Shown: positions 1-8,979, counted from the stretch's first letter. The stretch: DNA of 64,000 bases from Amycolatopsis xylanica (GCF_900107045.1 NZ_FNON01000003.1:124001-188000); one strand, 5' to 3'. Made by a program: numbers and translations. Notes: generated by a model from the sequence alone, not told the origin.

Positions 1-381
1 TCGGCTGTGGACGGTGCTGATCCGCCCGCCGGCGTCGACCGCGACCAGGTCGTGCTGGCTCACGGCCAGCACCCCGTCGGCCCGCCGCCCGCGCGGCTTG
101 GACGGCCCGAGCAACGCGGCGAGCGCACCGGGGCGCACCCCGAGCACCTGCTCGAGATGCCCCAGCGCCCGCAACGATTCCGCGCGCGCCGGACGGCGGC
201 GGCCGGACTGCCACAGGCTCAGCGTCGGCACGCTCACGGCGGCGCCGCGCAGCGCGAGGTGATGGCGGATCCGGTCGAGCGGCAGCCCGCTGGCGACGAT
301 CGCCGCCCGCAGCGCGACCGGGAACGGGCCGTGTTCGAGCAGCCGGTCGAGGTCGGCCTGGTGGTCCACGTCGACACTCAT
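1..381 (-). CDS. XRE-family helix-turn-helix regulator, 3' part missing (runs off window edge)
   Basis: 127 codons are visible from an ATG at 379-381, reading leftwards with no stop before the window edge. After an acidic N-terminus (MSVDVDHQADLDRLLEHG) comes a compact helical segment with the look of a Cro/XRE DNA-binding domain: VPTLSLWQSGRRRPAR is the recognition-helix and following turn, then a leucine-rich helix (LGHLEQVLGVRPGALAALL). It is probably a cytoplasmic transcription regulator; the missing C-terminal part would define any ligand or partner domain. It is divergent from the methyltransferase at 463, so the 80-base gap between them probably holds promoters for both. No clear ribosome binding site stands before the ATG. 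Confidence 0.6.
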   Translation of the reverse strand, partial: MSVDVDHQADLDRLLEHGPFPVALRAAIVASGLPLDRIRHHLALRGAAVSVPTLSLWQSGRRRPARAESLRALGHLEQVLGVRPGALAALLGPSKPRGRRADGVLAVSQHDLVAVDAGGRISTVHSR

Positions 382-462
382 GCGGGAACCCTGGCGGCCA
401 TGCACCGAACGTAAGCAGCCGTGTTCCCCACGTCAACGTCGTCCGGATGGTGAACGAGTACC

Positions 463-1161
463 GTGGCCTTCGTGGACGACAGGCCGATCACCATGGCACA
501 GCGCACCTTCCGGCAGCACGCCGAGCAGCTGGCCGGAATGACCCATCGCGACCGCTTCGACTACATCTTCCGCGCCAACATGTGGGCGGCGGACTCGGTG
601 TCGGGCCCGGGCTCCGAACTGGAGCAGACCAGGGCGCTGCGCGAGGGCCTGCCGCCGCTGCTGGCCCGGTTCGGCGTGCGGTCCGTGCTCGACCTGCCCT
701 GCGGCGACTTCGGCTGGCTGAGCACAGTGGACCTCGGCGTCGAGAGCTACCTCGGCGCGGACATCGTCGCCGAACTGGTGGCACGCAACAGCGCGCGCTA
801 CGGCCAGTCGTTCCAGGTGCTCGACCTGATCACGGACGACCTGCCGCGCGCGGACCTCGTGCTGTGCCGGGATTGCCTGGTGCACCTGAGTTTCCACGAC
901 ATCGGCCGCGCGATCGCGAACCTGCGCCGCAGCGGCTCCCGCTATCTGCTCACCACGACCTTCACCGAGCTGAACACCAACGCCGACATCGTCACCGGCG
1001 ACTGGCGCGCGCTGAATTTCCGCCGCGCGCCGTTCGATTTCCCGGAGCCACTGGCGGTTCTGTACGAGGAGTGCACCGAGGAAGACGGCGCCTTCGCCGA
1101 CAAGGCGCTGGCCCTGTGGGACATCGCGACGCTGAACGACTCGTGGATGCTCCGGCCGTGA
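463..1161 (+). CDS. class I SAM-dependent methyltransferase
   Basis: 232 aa. The core reads as a Rossmann methyltransferase: VRSVLDLPCGDFGWL is motif I (SAM-binding glycine turn, with Cys-Gly-Asp in place of the usual Gly-x-Gly), YLGADIVAELV is the acidic end of strand 2, and DLVLCRDCLVHLSFHDI is motif IV. The substrate cannot be told; the SVLDLPCGDFGWL variant is typical of uncharacterised bacterial SAM enzymes. The GTG at 463 gives the longest frame; ATG at 493 is an alternative that still keeps all motifs. The last bases overlap the start of the next regulator gene (GTGA), so the two are translationally coupled. Confidence 0.75.
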   Translation: MAFVDDRPITMAQRTFRQHAEQLAGMTHRDRFDYIFRANMWAADSVSGPGSELEQTRALREGLPPLLARFGVRSVLDLPCGDFGWLSTVDLGVESYLGADIVAELVARNSARYGQSFQVLDLITDDLPRADLVLCRDCLVHLSFHDIGRAIANLRRSGSRYLLTTTFTELNTNADIVTGDWRALNFRRAPFDFPEPLAVLYEECTEEDGAFADKALALWDIATLNDSWMLRP

Positions 1162-3356
1162 CCAAGACGAGCTTCATGGCCTTGCTCAAGCGCTACCGTC
1201 TCCGCGCCAATCTGACCCAGGAGGAGCTCGCCGAAGAGTCCGGAGTCAGCATCCGCGCGATCAGGGACATCGAGCGCGGGATCGCCAGGAGTCCCCAGCG
1301 GCGCACGATCGAGTCGCTCGCCGCCCCGCTGGCGCTGAGCGGCGACGAGCTGACCCAGCTGCGCGACGCCGCGAAGTCGAACCGCGCCCAGCAGACCGCC
1401 ACCGGCGTCTACGCCACGTCGGTGCTCGGCATGCTGCCGCCCGATCTCGACGATCTCACCGGCCGTGAGCGCGACCTCGGCACGCTGCTCGCGCTCGCCG
1501 ACGAGCTGTCAGGCCCCCGCTGGTCAGGGCACACGGCGGTGCTGACCGGGCCGCCCGGCGCAGGCAAGACGAGTCTCGCGGTGCGGACGGCGCACGAGCT
1601 CACCGACGCCTTCCCCGACGGCAGGCTGTTCTTGAAGCTTCGCGGGATGTCGTCCCAGCCGAGTGATCCGGCCGACGTGCTGCACCTGGTGCTGCGCTCG
1701 CTGGGCGTCGACGCCGTCACCATCCCGGCCGAGCTGGAACAGCGGGCGAGCCTCTGCCGGTCCCTGCTGAAGGACCGCGCCGCCATCCTCGTGCTCGACG
1801 ACGCGGCGGGTGAGGCGCAGGTGCGCCCGCTCCTGGTCGGCGGCCCGCGCTGTCTCACCCTGATCACCAGCCGCCAGCTGCTGGTCGGGCTCGAAGGCGT
1901 CAGCAGGCTCAACCTCACGGTCCTCGACTCCGGCGACGCCATCGCCTTGCTGACGGCGATCGTCGGCCGCGCCCGCGTCGCGGCCGAGCCCGAGGCGGCA
2001 CGCGAGCTGGCCGAGCTGTGCGGCAGGCTCCCGCTCGCGCTCCGCATCGTGGGCAACCGGCTCGCGAGCCGTCCCGGCTGGCCGCTGGCCGGTCTCGTCG
2101 ACCAGCTCCGCGACACCGGCACCCGCCTGAAGACGCTCACCGCGGGCGATCTCGACGTCCGCAGCGTCTTCGAGCTGTCCTACCGCCAGCTCACCCCGGC
2201 CGCGGCCACGGTGTTCCGCAGACTTTCCCTGGTGCCTGCCGCCGAATTCTCGGCGGGCGCCGCGATGGCACTCGCCGACACCCGCGACGCGGCCCCGATC
2301 CTCGAGGAACTCGCCGACGCGAGCCTGCTGCAGACGTCCCATGTGGACGGTCGCTACCAGTTCCACGACCTGCTCCGGGTGTTCGCGGCGGAACTGCTCG
2401 CCCAGGAAGACACTCCCGAAGCCATCGAGGCGGCGGACCACCGTCTCACCGGCTGGCTGGTGCGCACGGCCACGCAGGCAGGCCGCTACTTCCTGCCGTC
2501 CGGCGACAGCGAGCCGCCGGCGCCGACACCGTGGTTCAGCGAGCCGGACGGCGCGCGGCGCTGGCTCGAAGTCGAGGTCAAGAACTGGCTGCCCGCCATG
2601 AAAAGCACCGCCGCACGCGGCGAGCACCGGCCGGTGCTCGACCTCGCCGAGGCCATGCACTGGTATCTCGACATCGACGGGACCGCCACCACCTGGCACG
2701 AGGTCTACGAACTCGCGGTGCGCTCGGCGGTCGCGCTCGGCAGCAAGCGCGACGAAGCCGTCCACCGCAACAATCTCTCCTGGATCGTATGCACACTGGG
2801 CGACGGAGACGGCGCCGCCCAGCTGGCTCTGCAGGCTCTCGACGCCGCGGTGGCGGCGGGAGACCTGCGCGAGCAAGCCTGGTCGAAGCTCTATCTCCGG
2901 CGCGCGCAGGCGGACGACTCCGGCGAGCTGCTCGACGAAGCGGTGCGGCTGTTCGAAGAGGCCGATTACCCGATCGGCCTGCAGTGGGCGCGGGCGGAGC
3001 GGGCCACGTACTGGCATGAACAGGGTGACCACGCGGCCGCGGCGGCGGAGTTCGAGCGCTGCCTCGATCATCTCAAGCAGCGGACCGGCACGCCGATGGA
3101 CGACTACAGCTACGCCTACGTCCTGCTGGATTCGGCCACGTGCCTGCTCGCGCTCGGCTCCCACGACACGGCCTTCACCCGCTGCGAACAGGCACTCGGA
3201 CTCTTCCGCCGCCACGGCGTGACGCTGGGCCAAGCCCGGACGCTCCAGGCCATCGCCGAGATCCTCCGCCATCGCGGCGACCACGCGAACGCGGCCGCCG
3301 CGCAAGCCGAGGCGCACACCCTGTTCGAGCGAACCGGCGCAGCCCGTAGGTCGTGA
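1158..3356 (+). CDS. XRE-HTH / NB-ARC / TPR transcriptional regulator (AfsR-type without BTAD)
   Basis: 732 aa from GTG at 1158, whose bases overlap the methyltransferase stop. An N-terminal helix-turn-helix (TQEELAEESGVSIRAIRDIE, residues about 15-40) is followed by a STAND-type ATPase: Walker A GPPGAGKTSL at about 131-140, Walker B AAILVLDD, then a sensor-like LITSR and the GLPLAL motif of the NB-ARC domain. The C-terminal 300 residues are alpha-helical TPR-like repeats, for ligand or protein sensing. The protein resembles the many actinomycete regulators that control secondary metabolism or development, but the SARP winged helix/BTAD part is replaced by an XRE domain. An in-frame ATG (1176) is an alternative start. 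The TGA stop lies inside a long hairpin. Confidence 0.85.
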   Translation: MTKTSFMALLKRYRLRANLTQEELAEESGVSIRAIRDIERGIARSPQRRTIESLAAPLALSGDELTQLRDAAKSNRAQQTATGVYATSVLGMLPPDLDDLTGRERDLGTLLALADELSGPRWSGHTAVLTGPPGAGKTSLAVRTAHELTDAFPDGRLFLKLRGMSSQPSDPADVLHLVLRSLGVDAVTIPAELEQRASLCRSLLKDRAAILVLDDAAGEAQVRPLLVGGPRCLTLITSRQLLVGLEGVSRLNLTVLDSGDAIALLTAIVGRARVAAEPEAARELAELCGRLPLALRIVGNRLASRPGWPLAGLVDQLRDTGTRLKTLTAGDLDVRSVFELSYRQLTPAAATVFRRLSLVPAAEFSAGAAMALADTRDAAPILEELADASLLQTSHVDGRYQFHDLLRVFAAELLAQEDTPEAIEAADHRLTGWLVRTATQAGRYFLPSGDSEPPAPTPWFSEPDGARRWLEVEVKNWLPAMKSTAARGEHRPVLDLAEAMHWYLDIDGTATTWHEVYELAVRSAVALGSKRDEAVHRNNLSWIVCTLGDGDGAAQLALQALDAAVAAGDLREQAWSKLYLRRAQADDSGELLDEAVRLFEEADYPIGLQWARAERATYWHEQGDHAAAAAEFERCLDHLKQRTGTPMDDYSYAYVLLDSATCLLALGSHDTAFTRCEQALGLFRRHGVTLGQARTLQAIAEILRHRGDHANAAAAQAEAHTLFERTGAARRS

Positions 3357-3395
3357 GTGTTCCGGCCGGTTAGAACCGGCCGGAACACTCACGAC
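3350..3395. terminator. class A long hairpin, bidirectional terminator between convergent genes
   Basis: Perfect inverted repeat with 22-base arms and a two-base AG loop; the centre is CCGGTTAGAACCGG and the outer arms are GTCGTGAGTG / CACTCACGAC. It overlaps the TGA stop (3354-3356) of the NB-ARC gene and ends 3 bases before the stop of the convergent LLM gene. It is the prototype of a family that recurs about ten times in this window. There is no U-tract, so a terminator role is inferred from position and symmetry. Confidence 0.7.
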
Positions 3396-3397
3396 TC

Positions 3398-4291
3398 CTA
3401 GCCCTTGGCCGTGAGTTCCAGGAGCCGCCCGGTGAGGTCGAGGTGCTCGTCCACGCTGCTGGTCAGGTAGGTGAGGTCGATGAAGGTGTGATCGGGTTCG
3501 AGCACCGAGAGGATCTTCACCACCGACTCGGCGATGAGTTCCGGCTTCGTGTCCGGCGCGGCGTTCACCCGCAGCGCCACCCCCAGCGCGCCCGGATCCC
3601 GCCCGGCCCGCTCGGCGTCCGCGCGGAGCTTCGCCAGGGTCGTGGTCAGCATTTCCGCCGGGAACTGCTCGGGCACCGTCCACACCGGCAGCCAGCCGTC
3701 GGCCCGCTCGGCGACGCGGCGCAGCGCCTTCTCGCCGAACCCCGCGAGGTGCACGGGCGGCTTGCGCACCGGCTTGAGCCCGACGTGGCTTTCCGCGATC
3801 TTGTAGCCGACGCCCTCGTGCGTGACGAGTTCCTTGCTCCACCAGGTGTCCAGCAGATCGAGCAGGTCGTCGAGCCGCTTTCCGCGCTCCGACATGGGAA
3901 TGCCGACGGCGTCGTACTCGTCGGGCGACCAGCCGATGCCCAGCCCCGGCAGCAACCGGCCATTGCTGGCCACGTCGATGCTGGTCAGCTGGCGCGCGAA
4001 GTTGGCGGGCTGGTACTGCGTGGCGTTGATCGTGCTGGAGCCGAGAATCGCGGTCTCGGTCACGGCGGCGGCGACGGCCAGCGCGGTGAACGGGTCGTAC
4101 GCGGTCCAGAACTCCTCGGGCATGGTGTCGTATCCCGGGTAGGACACCACGGGCGCGACCGGCGACAGCAACCGGTCACCCACCCACAGTCCCGCGGCCC
4201 CGGCCCGTTCGGCCTCGCGCGCGTACCGCGCGACCCCGCCCGGCGTGGCCGCGGCCTTGCCGAACACCGGAAGACTGAAACCAATGCGCAT
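3398..4291 (-). CDS. LLM-class F420-dependent oxidoreductase
   Basis: 297 aa. Luciferase-like monooxygenase TIM barrel of the F420-using kind: MRIGFSLPVFG at the N-terminus, the AGAAGLWVGDRLL strand, TETAILGSSTINATQYQP, and LPGLGIGWSPDEYDAVGIP, the signature region of actinobacterial F420-dependent LLM proteins. Such enzymes transfer hydride between F420 and small organic substrates in the cytoplasm; the substrate here is unknown. It is monocistronic and convergent with the NB-ARC regulator, and divergent from the methyltransferase at 4519. Confidence 0.85.
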   Translation of the reverse strand: MRIGFSLPVFGKAAATPGGVARYAREAERAGAAGLWVGDRLLSPVAPVVSYPGYDTMPEEFWTAYDPFTALAVAAAVTETAILGSSTINATQYQPANFARQLTSIDVASNGRLLPGLGIGWSPDEYDAVGIPMSERGKRLDDLLDLLDTWWSKELVTHEGVGYKIAESHVGLKPVRKPPVHLAGFGEKALRRVAERADGWLPVWTVPEQFPAEMLTTTLAKLRADAERAGRDPGALGVALRVNAAPDTKPELIAESVVKILSVLEPDHTFIDLTYLTSSVDEHLDLTGRLLELTAKG

Positions 4292-4518
4292 GGGTAAACC
4301 CCCTGAAGCGGCAACGGACCCGTATCGGTCCTGACACCACTACTACTCGCATATGGTTGCGCGTTCAAGCACTTCCGGGGACCGGTTTCAGGCTGCGGTG
4401 AAACGTATTGCGGCCCACCGGCCGGATCCAGCATGCTCCGGTCGGGGTCTGGGGGATGGGGTGTCCATCGTATTCGTCGTCCTTCGGGCGGTATTCGCTT
4501 TTTCTGATCGGAGTGGGC

Positions 4519-5397
4519 GTGGCACAGGTAGACGAGCATCTTGATCGGCTGAAGGAACTCATCTCGTCGGAGGACAGCCGGGACGGCAACTTCGAGGAAA
4601 TGGTCCTGACCTTCTACGACCTCGTTTCCGACAAGTACCGCAGCGACTGGGGTCAGTCGAACCATCTGGCGCCCATCAAGGACGGCCAGACCATCGACGA
4701 GGCCATGCTGGAGCTGGAACTGGCACTGGCCAAGCGCGGCGGATTCACGGCGGGCCAGTCGCTGCTGGAGCTCGGCAGCGGAATCGGCGGACCGGCCATG
4801 AACATCGCCGAGCACATCGGCGCGAACGTGACCGGCTTGGACTTCAGCCCCAAGCGCGTGGAAGGTGCCCGGCAGCACGCCGAGCGGCGCGGCCTCTCCG
4901 ACCGCGTGAAGTTCGTCCAGGGTGACGCGCAGAAGATCCCGTTCGACGACAACAGTTTCGACGGCGCCTACACCAGCGAGGCCATTTGCCACGTCCCGGA
5001 CAAGACCGCCGTGCACCGCGAGGTCGCCAGGGTCCTGCGCCCCGGCGGCCGCTGGGTGGGCCACGACTGGCTGGCCGCGGACGGGCTGACCGCCGAGCAG
5101 CGCGAGGAGCTCATCGAGCCGGTCGCCCGCACGCAGAGCCTCCACCACATGTCCACGCCCAGTGAGCTCAAGGCGGACCTGGAGGCGGCCGGGTTCACCG
5201 ACATCGTCGTGGGCAACCTCCCCGACGAGCAGGACTGGACGGGGCAGTGGGACTTCCTCGAGGCGAAGTCCCGTGAGGTTCAGGGCTTCGACGACCCGGT
5301 GTTCCACTTCCTCGGCGAAGGCGGGTTCGCCGTGTCACGGGCCGCTCGCGAAGGAGCCTTCCTGGTGGTCTACTTCGAAGCCACCCTGCCGTCCTGA
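4519..5397 (+). CDS. SAM-dependent methyltransferase (sugar/small-molecule O- or C-methyltransferase type)
   Basis: 292 aa. I chose GTG at 4519 because GGAG stands 5 bases before it; a longer reading from 4408 is not preceded by a good site. Motif I is LLELGSGIGGPAMNIAEHIG, motif II VTGLDFSP, motif III VKFVQGDAQKIPF and motif IV DGAYTSEAICHVPDK, followed by VLRPGGRWVGHDWL. This pattern matches the family that includes actinomycete tailoring methyltransferases acting on glycosides and isoprenoids, but the substrate is not deducible. A PAP2 phosphatase follows after 11 bases, probably in the same transcript. Confidence 0.85.
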   Translation: MAQVDEHLDRLKELISSEDSRDGNFEEMVLTFYDLVSDKYRSDWGQSNHLAPIKDGQTIDEAMLELELALAKRGGFTAGQSLLELGSGIGGPAMNIAEHIGANVTGLDFSPKRVEGARQHAERRGLSDRVKFVQGDAQKIPFDDNSFDGAYTSEAICHVPDKTAVHREVARVLRPGGRWVGHDWLAADGLTAEQREELIEPVARTQSLHHMSTPSELKADLEAAGFTDIVVGNLPDEQDWTGQWDFLEAKSREVQGFDDPVFHFLGEGGFAVSRAAREGAFLVVYFEATLPS

Positions 5398-5408
5398 GCC
5401 ACACGGCC

Positions 5409-6137
5409 TTGACCGCGCTTTTCCGGAGAGCAGGCGAGCGACCTCACCCACTGGTCGAGGTGCTCGGCCTGCTGCTCTGGCTTCTGCTCTTCACCCGTCT
5501 TCATGCCGCCATGGGCACCGACGTCACGGCCGCCACCGACAACGCGCTGGCGCTCCAGTCCGCGGAAAAAGCCGCGCACCTCGACATCGAGCTGCACGCG
5601 AACGCCTGCCTGGCCGCGCATCCGGTCCTCAGCCACCTGGCGGTGTACCTGTACCGCCTGTACTACGTGGCGATCATCGGCGTGCTGCTGTGGGTGTTCC
5701 TCCGCCACGCCGAGGTTTACCGCCAAGTCCGCCGGACACTGGTCGCGATGACGGTCCTCGTCCTGCCGGTCTACTGGGCGGTGCCGATGTCCCCGCCGCG
5801 CTTCGCGCTGACGGGAACAGTCGACATCGTCGCCCTGTACGACATCTTCGGAAACACCTCCCGAGACATCGGGAACGGCCAGAACCACTTCTCGGCGATG
5901 CCCAGCCTGCACGTCGGCTGGGCACTGTGGTGCGCGTACGCCGGGTGGTCCGCGCTCCGTGCCACCCATCCACGATGGGCGCTGCTGCCCTGGATTTTCC
6001 CGGTGCTCATGACCGCGGACGTGCTCGCGACGGGAAACCATTACGTCCTCGACGTCGCGGGCAGCGTCGTGCTGGTGGCGGTGTCGATCGCCGTCGCCTC
6101 GCTGTGGCGGCGAAAGGATCAGGGACAGGTCAGCTGA
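5409..6137 (+). CDS. PAP2-family membrane phosphatase
   Basis: 242 aa from TTG at 5409. About five membrane segments are visible (VEVLGLLLWLLLF, LYYVAIIGVLLWVFL, LVAMTVLVLPVYWAV, WALLPWIFPVLM, VVLVAVSIAVASL). The PAP2 signature is carried by HFSAMPSLHVGWAL (C2, catalytic His) and ATGNHYVLDVAGS (C3, His and Asp), between helices at the outer face. The family dephosphorylates lipid or isoprenoid phosphates, or acts as an inositol-phosphoceramide-synthase-like transferase. It follows the methyltransferase closely and overlaps the 3' end of the convergent peptidase by 19 bases. No good ribosome binding site precedes the TTG; translation may depend on coupling. Confidence 0.75.
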   Translation: MTALFRRAGERPHPLVEVLGLLLWLLLFTRLHAAMGTDVTAATDNALALQSAEKAAHLDIELHANACLAAHPVLSHLAVYLYRLYYVAIIGVLLWVFLRHAEVYRQVRRTLVAMTVLVLPVYWAVPMSPPRFALTGTVDIVALYDIFGNTSRDIGNGQNHFSAMPSLHVGWALWCAYAGWSALRATHPRWALLPWIFPVLMTADVLATGNHYVLDVAGSVVLVAVSIAVASLWRRKDQGQVS

Positions 6138-7522
6138 GCCGGAATCGCCAGTTCCACCAGGTAGTTCTCGACCGCGGCCCGGACGCACTCGGTCCGAGGG
6201 TAAGCCGTATGGCCGATGAGGTCGGCCCGCAGGAGCACCGTCCGGTTCGCGGTCTGCCGGTGCAAGCCCTCGGCCCACGCGTACCCGGTCGCCGGGTCGT
6301 GCGCGGGGTTGACGAGCAGGATGGCCGGACCCGATCCGAACCTGACCGGCGCGGGCGGGTTGTTCGCCTTACGCGGCCAGCCGACGCAAGACAACGCCGC
6401 CTCCCGCGCCTCGGACGAATACCGCAGATGCGGGGCCGCCCCTCGTTCACCGCGCACGATCCGCTGCCAGTCCGCGTAGTCGGTGATCCTCGGTGTCCAG
6501 TCCTGACAGAAGATCGCGGCCCGCGGATTCGCCGTCACGGTGGAACTCGCTTGGCGTGCCGCGAAACCCGGGTGCAGAGTGCTGATCCAGTTGGCCAAGC
6601 CGGGCATGTCCCCCGCCACCAACCGGCTGTAGACGGCCTGGATCACGTAGAACGTGGAGGCAGCTCCTCCCCCGTCTTCGACGAGACCACCTTGATCGGC
6701 GAGATCGAGCAGTTTGGAGAAATGCTCGAGCACGGGCTTGCCGTGCAGCGCGCAGGCCGATTCCGCCTCACACCAGCTCGCGAACGCCCTGAACGCGTCC
6801 TCGCCGGCGGCGGCCGCCGTGGGGAGGAACCGGTCCAGGCTCAGGCTGTGGTCCATGTTGCCGTCCAGCACCATGGCGCGCACCCGGTCACCGAACAGCT
6901 GGGCGTATTGCTGGCCGATCTGCGTGCCGTAGGAGAAGCCGAGGAAGTTGACCTTTTCCTCGCCCAGTGCCGCCTGCAGCGCGTCCATGTCACGGACGAC
7001 CGAGAGCGTGTCTGCGTGGTCGAAGATCGGCCCGGACTGCCGACGGCAATCGGCGCGGAGCTTCTGGTTGTAGGCGGCCAGCGCGGTGAATCCCGTCTGG
7101 TCATGGGGTTCGCCCGGATTCTGGCCGAGCAGCGAGTTGGAGCACCGGATCGGAGCGCTGCCCGCCACGCCTCGCGGATCGAACGCGATCACGTCGAACC
7201 GCGCTCGTACTTCCGCGCCGAGCAGCTGGTCGGATTTCAGGGCCAGGTTGACGCCCGAAGCGCCGGGCCCGCCGGGATTCAGCATCAGCACACCGGTTCG
7301 CTTCGCGGGATCGGTGGCCTTGCGCCTGGCCACCGCGAGCGGGAAGGTGCCCAGCTTCGGGTCCGCGTAGTCGATCGGCAAGAGCAGCGTCGCGCAGTCG
7401 GCGGTGGCGTCCTGCGGGCAAGGCCGCCACTGCACCCTGCCCGGCGGGGCGGCCGCTTCGGCGGGCGCGACACCGGCCACGAGCACCACGAGCGCGACCA
7501 CCATCCGTCGCAAGATCATCAT
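6119..7522 (-). CDS. secreted alpha/beta-hydrolase peptidase (tripeptidyl-aminopeptidase / SlpD-E type)
   Basis: 467 aa. An N-terminal signal peptide (MVVALVVLVAGVAPAEAAAP) is followed by the alpha/beta-hydrolase fold: LMLNPGGPGASG is the oxyanion region, FLGFSYGTQIGQQYAQ the nucleophile elbow with catalytic Ser, and VNPAHDPATG plus LIGHTAYP the acid and His region in a C-terminal TAP-like domain. Relatives in Streptomyces are secreted enzymes that remove N-terminal tripeptides or proline-containing peptides. Several cysteines suggest disulphides outside the cell. Two adjacent ATGs (7522, 7519) compete as start. It stands alone and is divergent from the small secreted protein at 7647. Confidence 0.85.
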   Translation of the reverse strand: MMILRRMVVALVVLVAGVAPAEAAAPPGRVQWRPCPQDATADCATLLLPIDYADPKLGTFPLAVARRKATDPAKRTGVLMLNPGGPGASGVNLALKSDQLLGAEVRARFDVIAFDPRGVAGSAPIRCSNSLLGQNPGEPHDQTGFTALAAYNQKLRADCRRQSGPIFDHADTLSVVRDMDALQAALGEEKVNFLGFSYGTQIGQQYAQLFGDRVRAMVLDGNMDHSLSLDRFLPTAAAAGEDAFRAFASWCEAESACALHGKPVLEHFSKLLDLADQGGLVEDGGGAASTFYVIQAVYSRLVAGDMPGLANWISTLHPGFAARQASSTVTANPRAAIFCQDWTPRITDYADWQRIVRGERGAAPHLRYSSEAREAALSCVGWPRKANNPPAPVRFGSGPAILLVNPAHDPATGYAWAEGLHRQTANRTVLLRADLIGHTAYPRTECVRAAVENYLVELAIPAQLTCP

Positions 7523-7646
7523 GTACGGCCAGACGCGTAGCCCGTGCCCTGGTTGCGTTCGTGCACCAGGGACGGCAAGCGAGGCAACCTGATCAACGGC
7601 TCACACGTGCAAGGGGGCAGCGAGGGGACGCTGAAAGGGGATTTCC

Positions 7647-8114
7647 ATGTCTTTACTCGTAAGACGAGGCTTGGCCGCGATGGGAGCCGCTGCGCTGGTG
7701 GCGGGGATCGGCACCACGCCGGCGCAGGCCGACGAAGTGCTCTGGGGGATCGGGCCGTCGCCGGTTCAGCCTGGCGGCCAGATACACGTCAGCATGAGGG
7801 CTTGGGCGGGCGGCTGCGCCCCGGGCACCCCGGTGACGTCACCGGGACTGGTCGCGCCGATCAAGTGGCAGGGTGAGGCCGGCAACTTCCCCTCCTACAC
7901 CGGAACCGGCACCGTGGTGAAGAAGCCGGGCAAGTACGTGGCGACGTTCACCTGCCAGAGCGGCAAGAAAGCATCGGCGACGTTCGTGGTGGCAGGCACC
8001 CCGGCGCCCGATCCGACGCCCACCCCTGCCAAACCCAAGCCGACGGCCAAGCCCAAGCCGCAGGTTGCTGTGAAGCCGAAAGGCGCACCACAGACCGGTG
8101 GCGGCGAGCAGTAG
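7647..8114 (+). CDS. small secreted protein with Pro/Lys-rich tail, function unknown
   Basis: 155 aa behind AAAGGGGATTTCC, a strong ribosome binding site. Signal peptide about residues 1-28 (LAAMGAAALVAGIGTTPAQA). The mature domain has two cysteines (GGCAPG, TFTCQSG) that could form one disulphide, with an immunoglobulin-like beta pattern, then a low-complexity segment of PTPTPAKPKPTAKPKP type and QTGGGEQ at the end. Such Pro/Lys tails often cross or bind peptidoglycan. I do not recognise the family. A strong terminator follows the stop. Confidence 0.75.
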   Translation: MSLLVRRGLAAMGAAALVAGIGTTPAQADEVLWGIGPSPVQPGGQIHVSMRAWAGGCAPGTPVTSPGLVAPIKWQGEAGNFPSYTGTGTVVKKPGKYVATFTCQSGKKASATFVVAGTPAPDPTPTPAKPKPTAKPKPQVAVKPKGAPQTGGGEQ

Positions 8115-8124
8115 CCGACCGAAA

Positions 8125-8165
8125 ACACTGATGCCACCGACCGAAATGGCCGGTGGCATCAGTGT
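8125..8165. terminator. terminator between small secreted protein and tRNA-Glu
   Basis: Inverted repeat with 15-base arms (ACACTGATGCCACCG) and an 11-base loop. Reading leftwards, as for the tRNA, the stem is followed by TTTTC, a typical intrinsic terminator; reading rightwards it ends the secreted-protein gene. Confidence 0.75.
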
Positions 8166-8177
8166 GGATCTTGCGCG

Positions 8178-8250
8178 TACCCCCGATGGGATTCGAACCC
8201 ACGCTACCGGCGTGAGAGGCCGGCGTCCTAGGCCGCTAGACGACGGGGGC
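8178..8250 (-). tRNA. tRNA-Glu (CUC anticodon), copy 1
   Basis: 73 nt cloverleaf: acceptor GCCCCCG pairing with CGGGGGT, D-arm with GCGGCCTAGGAC, anticodon stem GCCGG/CCGGC around CTCTCAC giving anticodon CUC, and T-arm GTGGGTTCGAATCCCAT. CCA is not encoded. Identical in every position to the copy at 41160-41232. Confidence 0.95.
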
Positions 8251-8277
8251 CAGGATCTTCTTTGGTGCGGGAGAAAC

Positions 8278-8979
8278 TTAGCAGAGCAGCTCGCGGATCA
8301 GTTCGGCGACCTCCGCCGGGCGCTCGACGTGCGGTGAATGGCCCGCGTCTTCGAGGATCGCGACCCGGGCGCCCGCCGCGCGGTAGCGGGCGGCCGTCGG
8401 GGCGCAGGGGTACATCCGATCGCGGCCGCCGAGGATCGCCAGCGTGGGTATGCCGAGGTCACGGAGTTGCGCGTCGAGTGGCCGGGCGGCCAGGCGGGCG
8501 CGGCGGTCGGCGAGCACCACGCGGTACATGCCGGGGTGCATCGTGGACAGTGCGGTCCGCCAGGGGCTGAGGCGGTGCAGGAAGGCGAGTGTCGCCGCCG
8601 TCGTGGGCAGGAACGCGCCCGGCGGGAACCTGGCGTAGCTGTAGTCGGGGGCCTGGCCGAGGATGACGAGGCCGGTGACGCCCGGCCACAGCCGCGCCAC
8701 GGCCAGTGCCACGTCCGCGCCGAAGGAATGGCCGGCCACACACGCTTCGGTGATGTCCAAAGTGGCCAGTGCGTCCACCACGGCACGGGCCTGGGACTCG
8801 GCGTCGAGGCCTTGGGCGCCGCCGCCGGTGCGGCCGTGGCCGAGCAGGTCGAGGCGGATGACACGGTGGTCGGCCGCGAGCTCGGACGCGACGTCACCGA
8901 ACCAGCGCATCGACGACCCGAAACCGTGCAGCAGCACCACGGTCGGACCGGCGGCGAGACCGTCTTGGCGGACGTGCAT
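8278..8979 (-). CDS. alpha/beta hydrolase
   Basis: 233 aa, no signal peptide. Canonical fold elements: VVLLHGFGSSMRWFG (oxyanion loop), VAGHSFGADVAL (nucleophile Ser), LGGRDRMYP (Asp) and EDAGHSPHVERP (His). The family covers esterases, C-C bond hydrolases and lactonases; the substrate is open. The start lies 6 bases after the stop of the class II aldolase-like gene and the two are surely one operon, so it may act on a product of that enzyme. The tRNA-Glu gene lies just downstream. Confidence 0.85.
   Translation of the reverse strand: MHVRQDGLAAGPTVVLLHGFGSSMRWFGDVASELAADHRVIRLDLLGHGRTGGGAQGLDAESQARAVVDALATLDITEACVAGHSFGADVALAVARLWPGVTGLVILGQAPDYSYARFPPGAFLPTTAATLAFLHRLSPWRTALSTMHPGMYRVVLADRRARLAARPLDAQLRDLGIPTLAILGGRDRMYPCAPTAARYRAAGARVAILEDAGHSPHVERPAEVAELIRELLC

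Noticed and set aside
447..1157. N-terminal extension of the NB-ARC regulator back to 447
   Set aside because: That part is the methyltransferase read in another frame; the domain begins at the GTG overlapping its stop.
1524..3842. 772-aa minus-strand frame
   Set aside because: Runs antisense through the NB-ARC gene and through another frame of the LLM gene; low-complexity composition.
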